Shown here: positions 1-9,304 of the stretch, in pieces
Layout: each line of letters starts with the position of its first letter
Numbering within the stretch: the stretch's first letter is position 1
NCBI GenBank assembly: GCA_020442185.1
Contig: JAGRKS010000150.1
Span: forward strand, 1-45,854
Direction: 5' to 3'
Length of the DNA stretch: 45,854 nt
DNA from: Hyphomicrobiaceae bacterium
Lineage (GTDB): Bacteria; Pseudomonadota; Alphaproteobacteria; Rhizobiales; Hyphomicrobiaceae
Made by a program: the position numbers and the translations under genes
The notes under the pieces: model-generated
Databases searched by the model: none
Seen by the model: the letters and a program-made list of their open reading frames with translations, nothing else
Told to the model about the DNA's origin: nothing

Positions 1-27
1 ATCGCCACGCTCGACGGGCTGATCTGA
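1..27 (+). CDS. C-terminal end of an RTX-type secreted protein (5' part outside window)
   Basis: The first eight codons and a TGA stop read IATLDGLI. This is exactly the C-terminal octapeptide of the large RTX protein that ends at 5011, and the 27 nucleotides differ from positions 4985-5011 at one base only. An open frame ending with this peptide, just upstream of and co-directional with the complete gene, indicates a tandem paralogue whose body lies to the left. The C-terminus of RTX proteins carries the type I secretion signal, so a shared tail fits export by one transporter. Only the tail is visible, so its length and domains are unknown. Confidence 0.7.
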   Translation: MATLDGLI

Positions 28-232
28 ATCACTGTCCCTTGCGGCAGAACCGGCTCGAATGCTGCGTCTTCTTGAATTTTGCAGCGAACCGCCGTCAATT
101 CCCATCCATTTGAATGGCTAATTTCGCCTAGCGTGTGTGCTAGCTGACTGTTGGTCGACGCCTTGTCCATACAATTCCTGCAATCAACCGGATTGGCGGA
201 TTTGGCGCGAAATAGCGTGGCGGGAGTTATTC
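28..232. other. Spacer between the two RTX genes
   Basis: About 205 bp without a convincing gene. It ends with a good ribosome binding site (GGGAG, 222-226) placed six bases before the ATG at 233. A short dyad CCATT/AATGG near 107-119 is the only visible structure. No clear intrinsic terminator is seen after the first stop codon. Confidence 0.4.
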
Positions 233-3200
233 ATGACCAACATTTTCGTAGATGCGAGCAATCCCACGAGCGGAACAGGTACAGCGCTTGATCCGTATCA
301 GACTCTGGGGCAGGCCGTAGCGGATGCCGGATTCCGGCCGCTGAGTGATCCAATATCGGTTTTCGTTGCAGACGGCGTATATGTCGAAAACGTTGTTATC
401 AGTACACGGGGCAATATCAATTTCATCGCCACCAATGGCCCAACAGGCGCAGTCATCGCCCCCTCTTCGGGAGTGGCCTTTGCGCTCAGTGGTGACTTGA
501 ACGATCCAAATCCGAGCGTGACGGCAGACGTTACAATCGACGGTTTCGGCATTACCGGCGGCAGTGTAGCCGTGTCGGTCGCCAGCAATACGATTCTCGA
601 TGTGCTGACGATCAACAACGTCCTCATCAGCGACACCTCTCAGCACGGCGTGATCATCAACGATGTCCCCGGTCTCAACGCTGTCAGCATTACGAATTCG
701 ACATTTACGGACGCCGGCAGCGGCAATGGCAACTCGAATGGTTCGGGAGCGATCGTACTGTTCGACTTCCACGGTGCAGCGACCATCTCGAACGTCGATA
801 TCGTCAGCACGGATACTGATCTGACGCCGAACGCCAATCGGGCGGACACCGCAATTCAGATTTCCGGGTTCGATCAGGCGACATATGACGTCCTCGACCC
901 GATCGGCACCGTTTCTATCTCCGACGTCGACATCACCGGCGCGTTCCATAAGCCACCGATCATGATCCAGGGCTTCACCAACCTTACCGGGCTGACCTTT
1001 TCGAACGTCACGATCGATGCGACGACCGGGTATGCCGGTGGTGATTTCGGCGCACTCGTGTTCATCGACCCGATCGGGTCCTCTGGTCAGGATACGCAAG
1101 GCAACGGTGGCTATCCCGGCTACTTCGCAGGCAACGCACCGGGGGCCACGAATACGCTGGATCTCTCGGGCATCACGATCGTCAACAACGGCAATCCTGC
1201 GGCCACCTACGACGTTGTCGTCCGCGGGACCGATGCCGATGACATCTACACAGGTACCAACGGCCGCGACCTCCTGAACGCGCCGGCCGAGGGCAATGTC
1301 GACTACGGCGGTGACGACGAACTCCACGGTGCTGGTGGCGACGACATTCTCGTCGGCGGTTCGGGCAATGATACGCTCGACGGCGGCGCCGACAACGATA
1401 CGGCTGTGTACGGAGGGGGGGTCGCGGATTTCACGATCGGCGTGACGACCAATCCGACGACCGGGTTCGTCACAGGTTTCACCAGCGTGACGGACAACAA
1501 CGCCGGTGATGGCGATGAAGGAACCGACACGCTCACCGATGTCGAGATGCTGGTGTTCGGCGATGCAACTCTCGACTTGGCCGATCCGGTCCAGCTATTC
1601 GATGGCGGTGGCAACATCGTCGGCACGTTCTCGCTGATTCAGGACGCTATCGACGCGGCGCAGGACGGCTACACGATCAACATCGCGCCAGGCACCTACA
1701 CAGAAGATCTTGTGATCAACCGCGCCGTGACCATTGTCGGTGCACACGCTGGCGATGCGGTTGCGGGTCGCGATGCGTCAGGCGGCACGGGAGAAACGAC
1801 GATCATCGGTACTCACGACATCACCGCTGTCGGTGACGTGACGATCGATGGCATCAGGTTCGTGAACGACGGAAATGTCGGCGCAAGCTCATCCAATCCG
1901 CTGGTGCACGTGTTTACCGGCGGAAGCACGTCCGGCCACACGATCACAAATTCGATCTTCTGGTCCGACGTTGCGGGGGCCTCCGTCGACGCACGCGCGA
2001 TCCAGGTATCTCCAGTCGCCAGCGGTACGGTGGTCATTTCCGATAACTTGATATCGGGTGCCTCGGAAGCCCTGTTCAGCACCGCATCCTGGGGACGAGG
2101 AATTTGGATCGACGGTGGCGGCGTCGCCATCGAGATTTCGGGCAACGTCATCGAGTGGTCGCGGACGGCGCTCAACCTCGATGCTTCGCCGCCGTCAACG
2201 ATTTCCGTCATCGACAACGTGTTGCAGAACGCTGGAAGCGGTGCATCCGTCGGCTTCACCGAGGACAACATCACCGCCAGCGGAAACGAATTCTTCAACG
2301 TCGGAACGGATTTCAATTTCCGCAACCTGACCGAGGATGTCGACTTCGACGCGAGCGGCACGGTCACCGTGACCCCCGGTGCTGGGCTCAACGACATCGT
2401 TGTCATCCTGGGCGGATCAGGCAACGACGCGCTGACCGGCACTGCGGGCGCCGACTATATCGACGCCAACAATCACCCGACGCTTGGCGCGACCGCCGAT
2501 GCCGACGTGTTGACCGGCCTTGGCGGTGACGACCTGCTGTTGGGCCGAAACGGCACGGATACCGCCGTCTATTCCCAGGCGATCGACGTCTCCATGCTGT
2601 CGTATAACGGCACCGAATGGACGGTAACGACAGGCGGCGCCGAAGGTACCGATACGCTGACGGGCGTCGAGATTGTCGAGAGCTCGAGTGGGCGCATCCT
2701 GTTGGTCGGGTCCGGGGCGTTCGCGACCATTCAGGACGCGGTCGCGGCAGCGCAAGCGGGCGATACGATATTGGTCGCCGATGGGAACTATTCGGGAATC
2801 GTCAATATAAGCGTGGCCAATCTGACGTTGATCGGGGCCAACGCCGGAATTGCGGGTACCGATGCAAGAGGGCTCGAATCGACCCTGACAGGCAGGATCA
2901 ACGTCTTTGCGGACGGGGTGACGGTCGACGGCTTCGCGATCGCCGAGGGCGATACTGGCCTGGGTCAGCTCGCTGGCGTCTACGTGCAGGCCAATAATGC
3001 GACGGTGACCAACAACGTCATTACGCGAAGCGGTGCCGTCGACGGCGATACCTCCCGTGGCGTGTTGACGGCGATTGGTTCGGGCACTGGCACCGAAATC
3101 AGCAACAACGCGTTCTCGGGCTGGGCGACCGGCACATACATCAATCCGGGTGCCGAGAACACTTCGATCGATGGCAACAGCTTCGAAGGCAACTTCGTCG

Positions 3201-5011
3201 GCATGTCGATCGATGGAGTCGCCGACGGGACGACCGTCACGTCGAACGAATTCATCAACAACATCTTCGAGAGCATCGGGATCGGTGCCCTCGACCAGAC
3301 CGAGGACGTCAGTGGTGTCGTTGCCCCCAGCAACACATTCACCGGAGCTGCGCCAACGGTCAGCATCTATCCGCTGTCTGGTGTCGAAGGGCAGGACATC
3401 ACCGGATCTGACTTCGCCGATGTGTTCAACGGCGATCAAACCGATACGGCGCTCGGACAGACATTCTCGGGTGGCGAGGGTGGTGACACCATCAACGGCG
3501 GTGGCGGCGCCGATACGCTGAACGGTGAAGCAGGCGAAGACACGATCCAGGGCGGCGCCGGCAACGACATGATCGACGGTGGCCTCGGAGCGGACTTCAT
3601 GTTCGGCGGCGCGGACGACGACGTCTATGTCGTCGACGATAGCGGTGATGCGGCGATCGAGTTCTCCAACCAGGGAACTGACCGGGTCGATTCTTCAGTG
3701 ACGTACACCTTGCTGGCGAACCTCGAGAACCTGACGCTGACGGGTACCGCCGATCTCGACGGTACTGGTAACGCCCTCGACAACGTTATCTTCGGAAACA
3801 GCGGTGCCAACGTCCTGTCCGGCCGCAACGGTGCGGACACGATCAGCGGCGGTGCTGGCGATGACACGATCATCGGTGGCGCAGGTGGTGACGATCTCGA
3901 CGGCGGCGATGACATCGATACGCTGAGTTATGCGGGATCGGGCGCTGGCGTCACGGTCAACCTCGGCACCGGTGCGGCGTCTGGCGGTGACGCGGCTGGT
4001 GATACGATCGCCAACTTCGAGAACCTTGTCGGCTCCAGTCTCGACGATACGCTTACCGGATCGGCGGGCGCCAATCAGGTCGGTGGCGGTGCGGGCAATG
4101 ACAGCATCCAGGCTTCCGGTGGTTTCGATGCCATCGACGGCGGCGCCGATATCGACACGTTCGATCTCTCGACATCGACCGGCGTCGTATCCAACTGGGT
4201 GAACCTCGATGCCGCCGGCAGCCAGTTCCGCGTGGACAGCGGTGCGGGCTTCGTCGGTCGCGCCACACTGGCGAACATCGAGAACGTCTCCGATTCCGCC
4301 GGCAACGATTTCTTCTACGGCAACGCGGGCGACAACACGTACTACTATTCGGCGGGCTTCGACACGTTCGACGGCAACGGAGGCATCGACACGCTCGATG
4401 TTTCCGCAATGACGGCGAACCTCGTGTGGATCAACTTGACCGCGCCGTCCTCGCAACTGCGCTCCAACGACGGTTCGGGCTGGGTTGCGAACGCGGTGCT
4501 GTCCGACGTCGAGCGCTTCGTCACGACGGCGCAAACCGACTACTTCTATGGCGATGCGACCGACAGCACATACGTCTACGTCGGCGGGCGTGATTTCGTG
4601 TCGGCTGGTGCGGGTTCCGATACGCTCGACATGAGCGGCTTCGACCTCGGCACGTGGGTCAACCTCAACATCGCCTTCGATCAGTTCCGCTTCCACAATG
4701 GCGTCGGATATGTCTCAGGCGGCAACATGACGGGCGTCGAGAACGTCATTGGCTCCGACGGCAACGACTACTTCTATGCCGACGCCAACAACAACACGTA
4801 CTACGGCGGCCTCGGCAACGACCGTTTCGAGGGCGGGCTCGGCGATGACACGTTCCTGCTCGACGGCACGCTCGGCGACTACACGGTTGCGCAGAGTGGC
4901 GCCAACTATGTCGTCAACGGGATCTCGGGCACCGACACGCTGGTCGGCGTCGAGTTTGTCACCCTCGGTGGCACCACCTACGACATTGCCACGCTCGACG
5001 GGCTGATCTGA
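233..5011 (+). CDS. Large RTX beta-helix protein, type I secreted surface or matrix protein
   Basis: A 1592-residue protein that starts at ATG 233, preceded by GGGAG. An upstream in-frame start at 137 lacks such support and adds a Cys/Trp-rich stretch. The N-terminus (NIFVDASNP, then a DUF1565-like segment) begins a right-handed parallel beta-helix. Two more helix-entry modules of the type F-x-x-I-Q-D-A-x-x-A-A-Q appear near residues 468 and 828. Calcium-binding RTX nonapeptides (GGxGxDxLx) occur near residues 360-390, 757-776, 1080-1130, 1197-1231, 1283-1306 and 1526-1545. From about 1322 there are three repeats of roughly 75 residues carrying W-V/I-N-L and D-Y/F-F-Y. There is no Sec signal, as expected for type I export through a C-terminal signal. 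By family it is probably an adhesin or matrix protein. An epimerase or lyase role is possible, but no catalytic motif was recognised. No T1SS genes are in the window. Confidence 0.85.
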   Translation: MTNIFVDASNPTSGTGTALDPYQTLGQAVADAGFRPLSDPISVFVADGVYVENVVISTRGNINFIATNGPTGAVIAPSSGVAFALSGDLNDPNPSVTADVTIDGFGITGGSVAVSVASNTILDVLTINNVLISDTSQHGVIINDVPGLNAVSITNSTFTDAGSGNGNSNGSGAIVLFDFHGAATISNVDIVSTDTDLTPNANRADTAIQISGFDQATYDVLDPIGTVSISDVDITGAFHKPPIMIQGFTNLTGLTFSNVTIDATTGYAGGDFGALVFIDPIGSSGQDTQGNGGYPGYFAGNAPGATNTLDLSGITIVNNGNPAATYDVVVRGTDADDIYTGTNGRDLLNAPAEGNVDYGGDDELHGAGGDDILVGGSGNDTLDGGADNDTAVYGGGVADFTIGVTTNPTTGFVTGFTSVTDNNAGDGDEGTDTLTDVEMLVFGDATLDLADPVQLFDGGGNIVGTFSLIQDAIDAAQDGYTINIAPGTYTEDLVINRAVTIVGAHAGDAVAGRDASGGTGETTIIGTHDITAVGDVTIDGIRFVNDGNVGASSSNPLVHVFTGGSTSGHTITNSIFWSDVAGASVDARAIQVSPVASGTVVISDNLISGASEALFSTASWGRGIWIDGGGVAIEISGNVIEWSRTALNLDASPPSTISVIDNVLQNAGSGASVGFTEDNITASGNEFFNVGTDFNFRNLTEDVDFDASGTVTVTPGAGLNDIVVILGGSGNDALTGTAGADYIDANNHPTLGATADADVLTGLGGDDLLLGRNGTDTAVYSQAIDVSMLSYNGTEWTVTTGGAEGTDTLTGVEIVESSSGRILLVGSGAFATIQDAVAAAQAGDTILVADGNYSGIVNISVANLTLIGANAGIAGTDARGLESTLTGRINVFADGVTVDGFAIAEGDTGLGQLAGVYVQANNATVTNNVITRSGAVDGDTSRGVLTAIGSGTGTEISNNAFSGWATGTYINPGAENTSIDGNSFEGNFVGMSIDGVADGTTVTSNEFINNIFESIGIGALDQTEDVSGVVAPSNTFTGAAPTVSIYPLSGVEGQDITGSDFADVFNGDQTDTALGQTFSGGEGGDTINGGGGADTLNGEAGEDTIQGGAGNDMIDGGLGADFMFGGADDDVYVVDDSGDAAIEFSNQGTDRVDSSVTYTLLANLENLTLTGTADLDGTGNALDNVIFGNSGANVLSGRNGADTISGGAGDDTIIGGAGGDDLDGGDDIDTLSYAGSGAGVTVNLGTGAASGGDAAGDTIANFENLVGSSLDDTLTGSAGANQVGGGAGNDSIQASGGFDAIDGGADIDTFDLSTSTGVVSNWVNLDAAGSQFRVDSGAGFVGRATLANIENVSDSAGNDFFYGNAGDNTYYYSAGFDTFDGNGGIDTLDVSAMTANLVWINLTAPSSQLRSNDGSGWVANAVLSDVERFVTTAQTDYFYGDATDSTYVYVGGRDFVSAGAGSDTLDMSGFDLGTWVNLNIAFDQFRFHNGVGYVSGGNMTGVENVIGSDGNDYFYADANNNTYYGGLGNDRFEGGLGDDTFLLDGTLGDYTVAQSGANYVVNGISGTDTLVGVEFVTLGGTTYDIATLDGLI

Positions 5012-5077
5012 AGTTTCAGTTCGCCCGTTGCTATCGCCTGTCGTCAGGCGGTTCGTAGTGTTGGTAGTGCATGTTCC

Positions 5078-5116
5078 GACCGGCCCGCAGCACGCGTAGA
5101 GTGGTGCGGGCCGGTC
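5078..5116. terminator. Bidirectional stem-loop between convergent genes
   Basis: A perfect 12-bp inverted repeat, GACCGGCCCGCA (5078-5089) and TGCGGGCCGGTC (5105-5116), with a 15-base loop. It lies between the plus-strand RTX gene and the minus-strand O-antigen ligase-like gene that converges on it. There is no T-tract, so factor-independent termination is only probable. Confidence 0.6.
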
Positions 5117-5151
5117 GCGCAAAGAGCGGCAAGATTGCCTCCGCGTGACAC

Positions 5152-6495
5152 TCAATCCGGTGCGGGCGCCCGCGACGCAAATGCGGCGACGCATGCCGTC
5201 GATATCAGTGCCGACAACAGCGCGCCGGCGACGAACCAGAGTTGCCACATGGAATAGGACGGCGCGATCACGGCCGCGATCGTTGCGAAGTGAGCCAGAA
5301 GAAGTTCACGCAGATGGCGCGGCTGGCGCGCGATTGCCGTCAGTATCCTATGACCTAGCAACCACAACAGAACTGCGCCGACGGCGCCGAGGTCAAGCCA
5401 GGCTTCGAGATAGACGCTGTGGGGATGGACCTGGATACGCGCACGGTTCGTTGACGCCGCGCTCTCTTGATCGTCGGACCAATTCTGGACAACCGCGCTC
5501 GAACGCGCACCAACCCCGATGAGCGGGGCCTTCAGATACTCGGTTGCCGCACTCTCGTAGATCCGAAGCCGCTGAATCTGGTGCAGCGATTTGATCGGTT
5601 CGTGGTGCTGCAAGCCGAGGTTCAGGAACAGGAACACCGCCGGGAGCGAGAGAAGGCATGCCGTGAACCAGGTAGCCTTCACGAGCAGCAGCATCGTCCG
5701 CCAGTGCAGCATCGCACCGACAGCAACAATCGTCCCAACCGTGAGCCCGAGCTTCGATGTCTCGCTGTAAGAGCGCATGATGGTGCTCGCTGCGAACGCC
5801 CAGATGACGAGCGCCCCAGCGACCGCCCGCCAGCTTCGTGGCCGCCAGAGCAGGAACGCCAGCAGGACGGGGAACAATAGGGCCGTTGCAACCACCGTGT
5901 TGCGATTGAGCGCTCCGGCGTAGAGCCCGACGGATCGGCCGTCCTTAACGAGATGCCCCGCGGGGCCGACCCTGATGCCGAAGGGCCAGCCGAAGGAATT
6001 GTACATCGTGCGCGAGAACAGTCCGTTTCCGTAAAGCTCGAGCGCGAGATAGGCGGTGCCGAACACGACACCGAAGGCGACGCCACGCAGCACGTACACA
6101 AGTATGGAGCGGTCGGTCTGACGGATGGCGGCGTAGCTGAGTGTGAATGCCGCCAGCAGCAGAAGAAGTAGTGCCCCCTTCGAGGCCGATGCACCTGGAT
6201 CGAGTGACCAGAGAGTCGATACGAGCGCGAGGACGGGGATTGCCGCCCACGCCGCGAGATCTAATCCGCTCAATCGCGACAAGGCATCCGACCAGAGATA
6301 TCTCCTGGCCATGAATGATCTGGAAACCGCGATTGAAAGACACAACAGGCCGAGCAGTACCCAGCTGGCGCGTGGCACCGCGACTGCAAGTCCGCAGAGC
6401 AGGGCGAAGCTCCACTCGAGAAGCATGCCGCCGGTTGTCGGCGCTTGCGCAAGAAGGGGGTGCGAGTTCTCGGTCGGTGCTTCAAACGTCCCCAT
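5152..6495 (-). CDS. O-antigen ligase / Wzy polymerase-like integral membrane protein
   Basis: A 447-residue polytopic protein with about ten to twelve hydrophobic helices. The ATG at 6495 is chosen because AGGAG lies eight bases upstream; a TTG at 6525 would add ten residues. Near residues 356-369 is HPHSVYLEAWLDLG, the H-x-x-x-x-x-x-L-x-E-x-G-like signature after the large periplasmic loop of the WaaL/Wzy family. Such enzymes work at the periplasmic face of the inner membrane, either polymerising undecaprenyl-linked repeat units or transferring glycan to lipid A or protein. The family signature does not separate ligase from polymerase. It is the last gene of a minus-strand trio with a flippase and a second protein of the same type, so one of the two may polymerise and the other ligate. 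Confidence 0.8.
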   Translation of the reverse strand: MGTFEAPTENSHPLLAQAPTTGGMLLEWSFALLCGLAVAVPRASWVLLGLLCLSIAVSRSFMARRYLWSDALSRLSGLDLAAWAAIPVLALVSTLWSLDPGASASKGALLLLLLAAFTLSYAAIRQTDRSILVYVLRGVAFGVVFGTAYLALELYGNGLFSRTMYNSFGWPFGIRVGPAGHLVKDGRSVGLYAGALNRNTVVATALLFPVLLAFLLWRPRSWRAVAGALVIWAFAASTIMRSYSETSKLGLTVGTIVAVGAMLHWRTMLLLVKATWFTACLLSLPAVFLFLNLGLQHHEPIKSLHQIQRLRIYESAATEYLKAPLIGVGARSSAVVQNWSDDQESAASTNRARIQVHPHSVYLEAWLDLGAVGAVLLWLLGHRILTAIARQPRHLRELLLAHFATIAAVIAPSYSMWQLWFVAGALLSALISTACVAAFASRAPAPD

Positions 6496-6699
6496 CTGCG
6501 GGCTCCTGCCGTCGCGACTTGCCAATCACCGCCGCCGGTCGATTTGGATGTCTGTCGATATCGTGGTGTTCGTCGCGTGTCCAAGAGGTTGAGCGCCGGC
6601 GACATGCCGGTAGCCTTCCAATCAAGCGTAACGTGCGTCGCCGATCGGTTTTAATGCAGCGGCGGGCTGGACCGACGCCCCTTCAAGCGGCTTGGTGGA
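6496..6699. other. Spacer between ligase-like and flippase-like genes
   Basis: 204 bp with no convincing gene. It holds the AGGAG ribosome binding site of the downstream minus-strand gene and a short dyad CCGGC-gacat-GCCGG near 6595-6609. The gap is long for an operon, so the ligase-like gene may have its own promoter. Confidence 0.35.
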
Positions 6700-7875
6700 T
6701 CATGGTGTCTCGTGACCCTGGTTGCGGTAGAAGACTGCCGCCAGAACCATGAACAGCATGGCGCAGAAGGCGTTGAACAGTGCCATTGCCGGCAGCCATT
6801 GGTGCTGGTCGAGTAGCCAGACGATTGCCGCATCGCCGGCGATGAGAGCCGCCTGTATGGCAAGGACCTCGACCGTTCCCTTGCGTTGCGCCCAGACGTA
6901 ATAGCGCGCCTCCATGAGAACCAGCAACGCCCCCATCAGGATCAAGGCCCAGCCGATCATCGGACCGTCGATCTTCGGAATGGATATCGGCAATGGGATC
7001 AGCAGGAGGGGGATTGCCAGCAGCACAAGCGCGGTGAAGGAGGCGGCACAGGTGATCTTCATGCGCCGCAGCCCGGCTTCGCCACGGCAATAGGCGGCAT
7101 AGTTTCGCATCGAGATAACCATGCCGATCTGCCAAACGGCTTCGGCAATGCTGACCGCGAGCGCGGTTGCGTCAGAGACGACCACGCCGAGCATGAGGCC
7201 CGGCAACACGACGGGCGCGCGAGAATTCATGACGACGAGAATGTTGGATGTCGTCTTCGCCAATCCCGGCAGCAATGAATTCAGCAGCGCCGGTATCGCC
7301 GTCGTCATGCGATCGAAGCGGCCGCGCCGGAACGCGCCTGCGTTGGCCGCTATGGCGAGCTGCACCAGCAGGCCAGTTGCAAAATAGTAGAGAAACAGTT
7401 GCGAGAGAGACGTGGGTGGCCAGACGAAGCAGGCTGCGACGAAGATCACCACCGGCAGGTTGAGCAGCCGCTCGAAGACGTGCGGCGCATGGGACCGAAC
7501 CAGACCGCCGAGCACCCAGCCAGCGGCGAGTTGCGCGACAACAGCCGCGATGATGAGATAAATTTCCCCCGTCGCTATGTGAGCACCGGCTGCAACAACC
7601 GCGGCCACCGAGGAGATGACGAACAGCGGCATGTAGCTTTCTGCCAGCCCTTGATCTCTGCCGACCATGATTGGCAGATGTTCCTCGGCGCCGAGCGAGA
7701 GCACGCGTGCGACGATGAGCGCCATCGTGAACAGGAAGAGGTATTGGGCATAGACCTGATCCGGCAGCATAGGCACGATCAGCATCAGGAACGCGAACTT
7801 GGCGAGCAGGGCAATGAAGCGCAGCCCGATGCCATGCACGTACTGGTGGGCAGTGCGGAAGACTGGCAACTTCAT
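6700..7875 (-). CDS. Wzx-like polysaccharide flippase (MOP superfamily)
   Basis: A 391-residue protein made almost entirely of hydrophobic helices, about ten to twelve, with short polar connections. This is typical of the MOP-superfamily exporters that flip undecaprenyl-diphosphate-linked oligosaccharides to the periplasm. It is slightly shorter than most Wzx proteins (about 410-480 residues). The family has no short diagnostic motif; the call rests on hydrophobicity, length, an early R/K-rich cytosolic turn and the position between two Wzy/WaaL-like genes. The ATG at 7875 has only a weak ribosome binding site. The start follows the stop of the upstream gene by 40 bases, so the two are probably co-transcribed. 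Some other polytopic transporter remains possible. Confidence 0.65.
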   Translation of the reverse strand: MKLPVFRTAHQYVHGIGLRFIALLAKFAFLMLIVPMLPDQVYAQYLFLFTMALIVARVLSLGAEEHLPIMVGRDQGLAESYMPLFVISSVAAVVAAGAHIATGEIYLIIAAVVAQLAAGWVLGGLVRSHAPHVFERLLNLPVVIFVAACFVWPPTSLSQLFLYYFATGLLVQLAIAANAGAFRRGRFDRMTTAIPALLNSLLPGLAKTTSNILVVMNSRAPVVLPGLMLGVVVSDATALAVSIAEAVWQIGMVISMRNYAAYCRGEAGLRRMKITCAASFTALVLLAIPLLLIPLPISIPKIDGPMIGWALILMGALLVLMEARYYVWAQRKGTVEVLAIQAALIAGDAAIVWLLDQHQWLPAMALFNAFCAMLFMVLAAVFYRNQGHETP

Positions 7876-7915
7876 GGAATTTTACCGCTGGGCCGATGTG
7901 GTCTGGGGTGTCGTG

Positions 7916-9091
7916 TCACAATCTGCCCGGTGCCGCTTGTTCTCTCGGATGCATGACACACAGCAATGAGAAGAACAACAGATAGCGCGCATCCAGCATG
8001 TCGCCGCTGAACAGCTGACCAAGCAGAAGGAAGAGCGCAACGAGGAAGAAGGGCGAGCGCCAGAATGCAAGGAACATGACGAACGGGAGGAGGCCGATCG
8101 TGCCGAGGATGTATCCGGATTCGGAGAGGATTTCGAGAAACAGGTTGTGCGGATATGGCCAGGGTTGCGGCGTCGGTGTCGAAAATGCCCAGCCGCCGAG
8201 ACCCACGCCCCAGACATGCCGCCCCATCGCGTCGAGACTAATGTGCATCATGTCGATCCGGCTCTCGAGGCTCGCCGGGATGGGACCATCCTCGACGAGA
8301 TACCGGTAGGTTTCCGCGAGACGGGCGAACGATTCCTGTTCGAGCCTGTCCCAGTAGACGGCGGATAGCGCCGCGATGACGGCAACGAACAGCAGCAAGG
8401 GAAGCGCGAGACGTCTCCCGCCCTTGCCCAAGACGTACATGCCGACGCAGATGGCCATGATGAGCATCGGACCCTTCGAGGCGGTCCATGCGATCGCTAG
8501 AGCAAACAGCATTGTGCCGGCGGCCCGGGCCCAGCCCTTGAGCAGCACCAGCGAAAGCAACATCGCGATGCCCATCAGGCGCGCAAATACGATCGGACCG
8601 TTGATGAAGAACGGTGTGTCGCGATTGAAGAACCCGGTCTTGAGTTTTGTGATGATGGCGAGGACCAGCAGAACGAGGCTGGCGAGAACCCAGATGCGCG
8701 CCAGCGACGTGGCACCCGCGCGCTCGATCGCCGACCAGGCCAGACTGGCGGAGAGAATCGTGCACAGGAGCAGGTTGACGTACTTCCAGCTGCCGTACGC
8801 AGGATCAGGCGACCACAGCAGGGTGATTGCCAGAACATGCAGCGGAAGCAGGAGTATCATGATCGCAAGCAGATTCCGCCCGGCCTGCGGCACCGTCAAT
8901 GCGGCCATCAACCCTAGTGCGAACAGCAAGGTGTTGAGGGGGACGCCGCCGACGACCAGGCGCGGTTCGGGGTCGGCCTGGCCGACGAGTAGCAAGCCAA
9001 CGACGATCCCAATTCGCAGCACATCGAGGAGACTGCTGGGCTCCGAAAAAATGCGAGCACTGCGTGGCGACGCAAGCGAATTGCCCATCAT
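7916..9091 (-). CDS. Second O-antigen polymerase/ligase-like membrane protein
   Basis: A 391-residue polytopic protein with about ten helices. Near residues 312-329 is PYPHNLFLEILSESGYILG, which matches the H-N-x-x-L-E-x-x-x-x-x-G signature of the Wzy/WaaL family and sits after a large periplasmic loop of about 75 residues. Two adjacent ATG codons at 9091 and 9088 are possible starts. It heads the minus-strand membrane trio and is divergent from the split transketolase across 213 bp. With the flippase it forms the core of a Wzx/Wzy-dependent pathway. The low identity visible to the other ligase-like protein argues for distinct roles, not recent duplication. Confidence 0.8.
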   Translation of the reverse strand: MMGNSLASPRSARIFSEPSSLLDVLRIGIVVGLLLVGQADPEPRLVVGGVPLNTLLFALGLMAALTVPQAGRNLLAIMILLLPLHVLAITLLWSPDPAYGSWKYVNLLLCTILSASLAWSAIERAGATSLARIWVLASLVLLVLAIITKLKTGFFNRDTPFFINGPIVFARLMGIAMLLSLVLLKGWARAAGTMLFALAIAWTASKGPMLIMAICVGMYVLGKGGRRLALPLLLFVAVIAALSAVYWDRLEQESFARLAETYRYLVEDGPIPASLESRIDMMHISLDAMGRHVWGVGLGGWAFSTPTPQPWPYPHNLFLEILSESGYILGTIGLLPFVMFLAFWRSPFFLVALFLLLGQLFSGDMLDARYLLFFSLLCVMHPREQAAPGRL

Positions 9092-9206
9092 GTTTCCGGG
9101 GTCGAAGGAGTCGGGGTCAACGTGGCCATTTTGCCCCTGCCGCGCGCCTAATTCGTGTTGTTTGATATCCCAATCGCATCAGGTGTTGACGTCTCGGAGA
9201 TCACCG

Positions 9207-9235
9207 TTGACGGAATGGTAGTGTGACCTTAAACA
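9207..9235 (+). promoter_or_regulatory. Possible promoter of the plus-strand glycan genes
   Basis: TTGACG (9207-9212) and TAAACA (9230-9235) are separated by 17 bases, about 70 bases before the transketolase start. The -35 match is good and the -10 match is weak. A second TTGACG lies at 9186-9191. This is the divergent region between the membrane trio and the biosynthetic genes, where a promoter is expected. Confidence 0.35.
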
Positions 9236-9304
9236 CGGACACACTCACAGATCAAGGGTACGTGGGCAACGGTGCAACGTGCCGTTTCTGGGGGCGACAA
9301 ACGA

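Noticed and set aside
28..232. N-terminal extension of the RTX protein from position 137
   Set aside because: The added 32 residues are Cys/Trp-rich and unlike the family; ATG 233 has a good ribosome binding site.
2417..4696. Minus-strand open frames of 333-340 residues within the RTX gene
   Set aside because: They mirror the repetitive RTX coding sequence and are Arg/Val/Asp-rich without recognisable domains.
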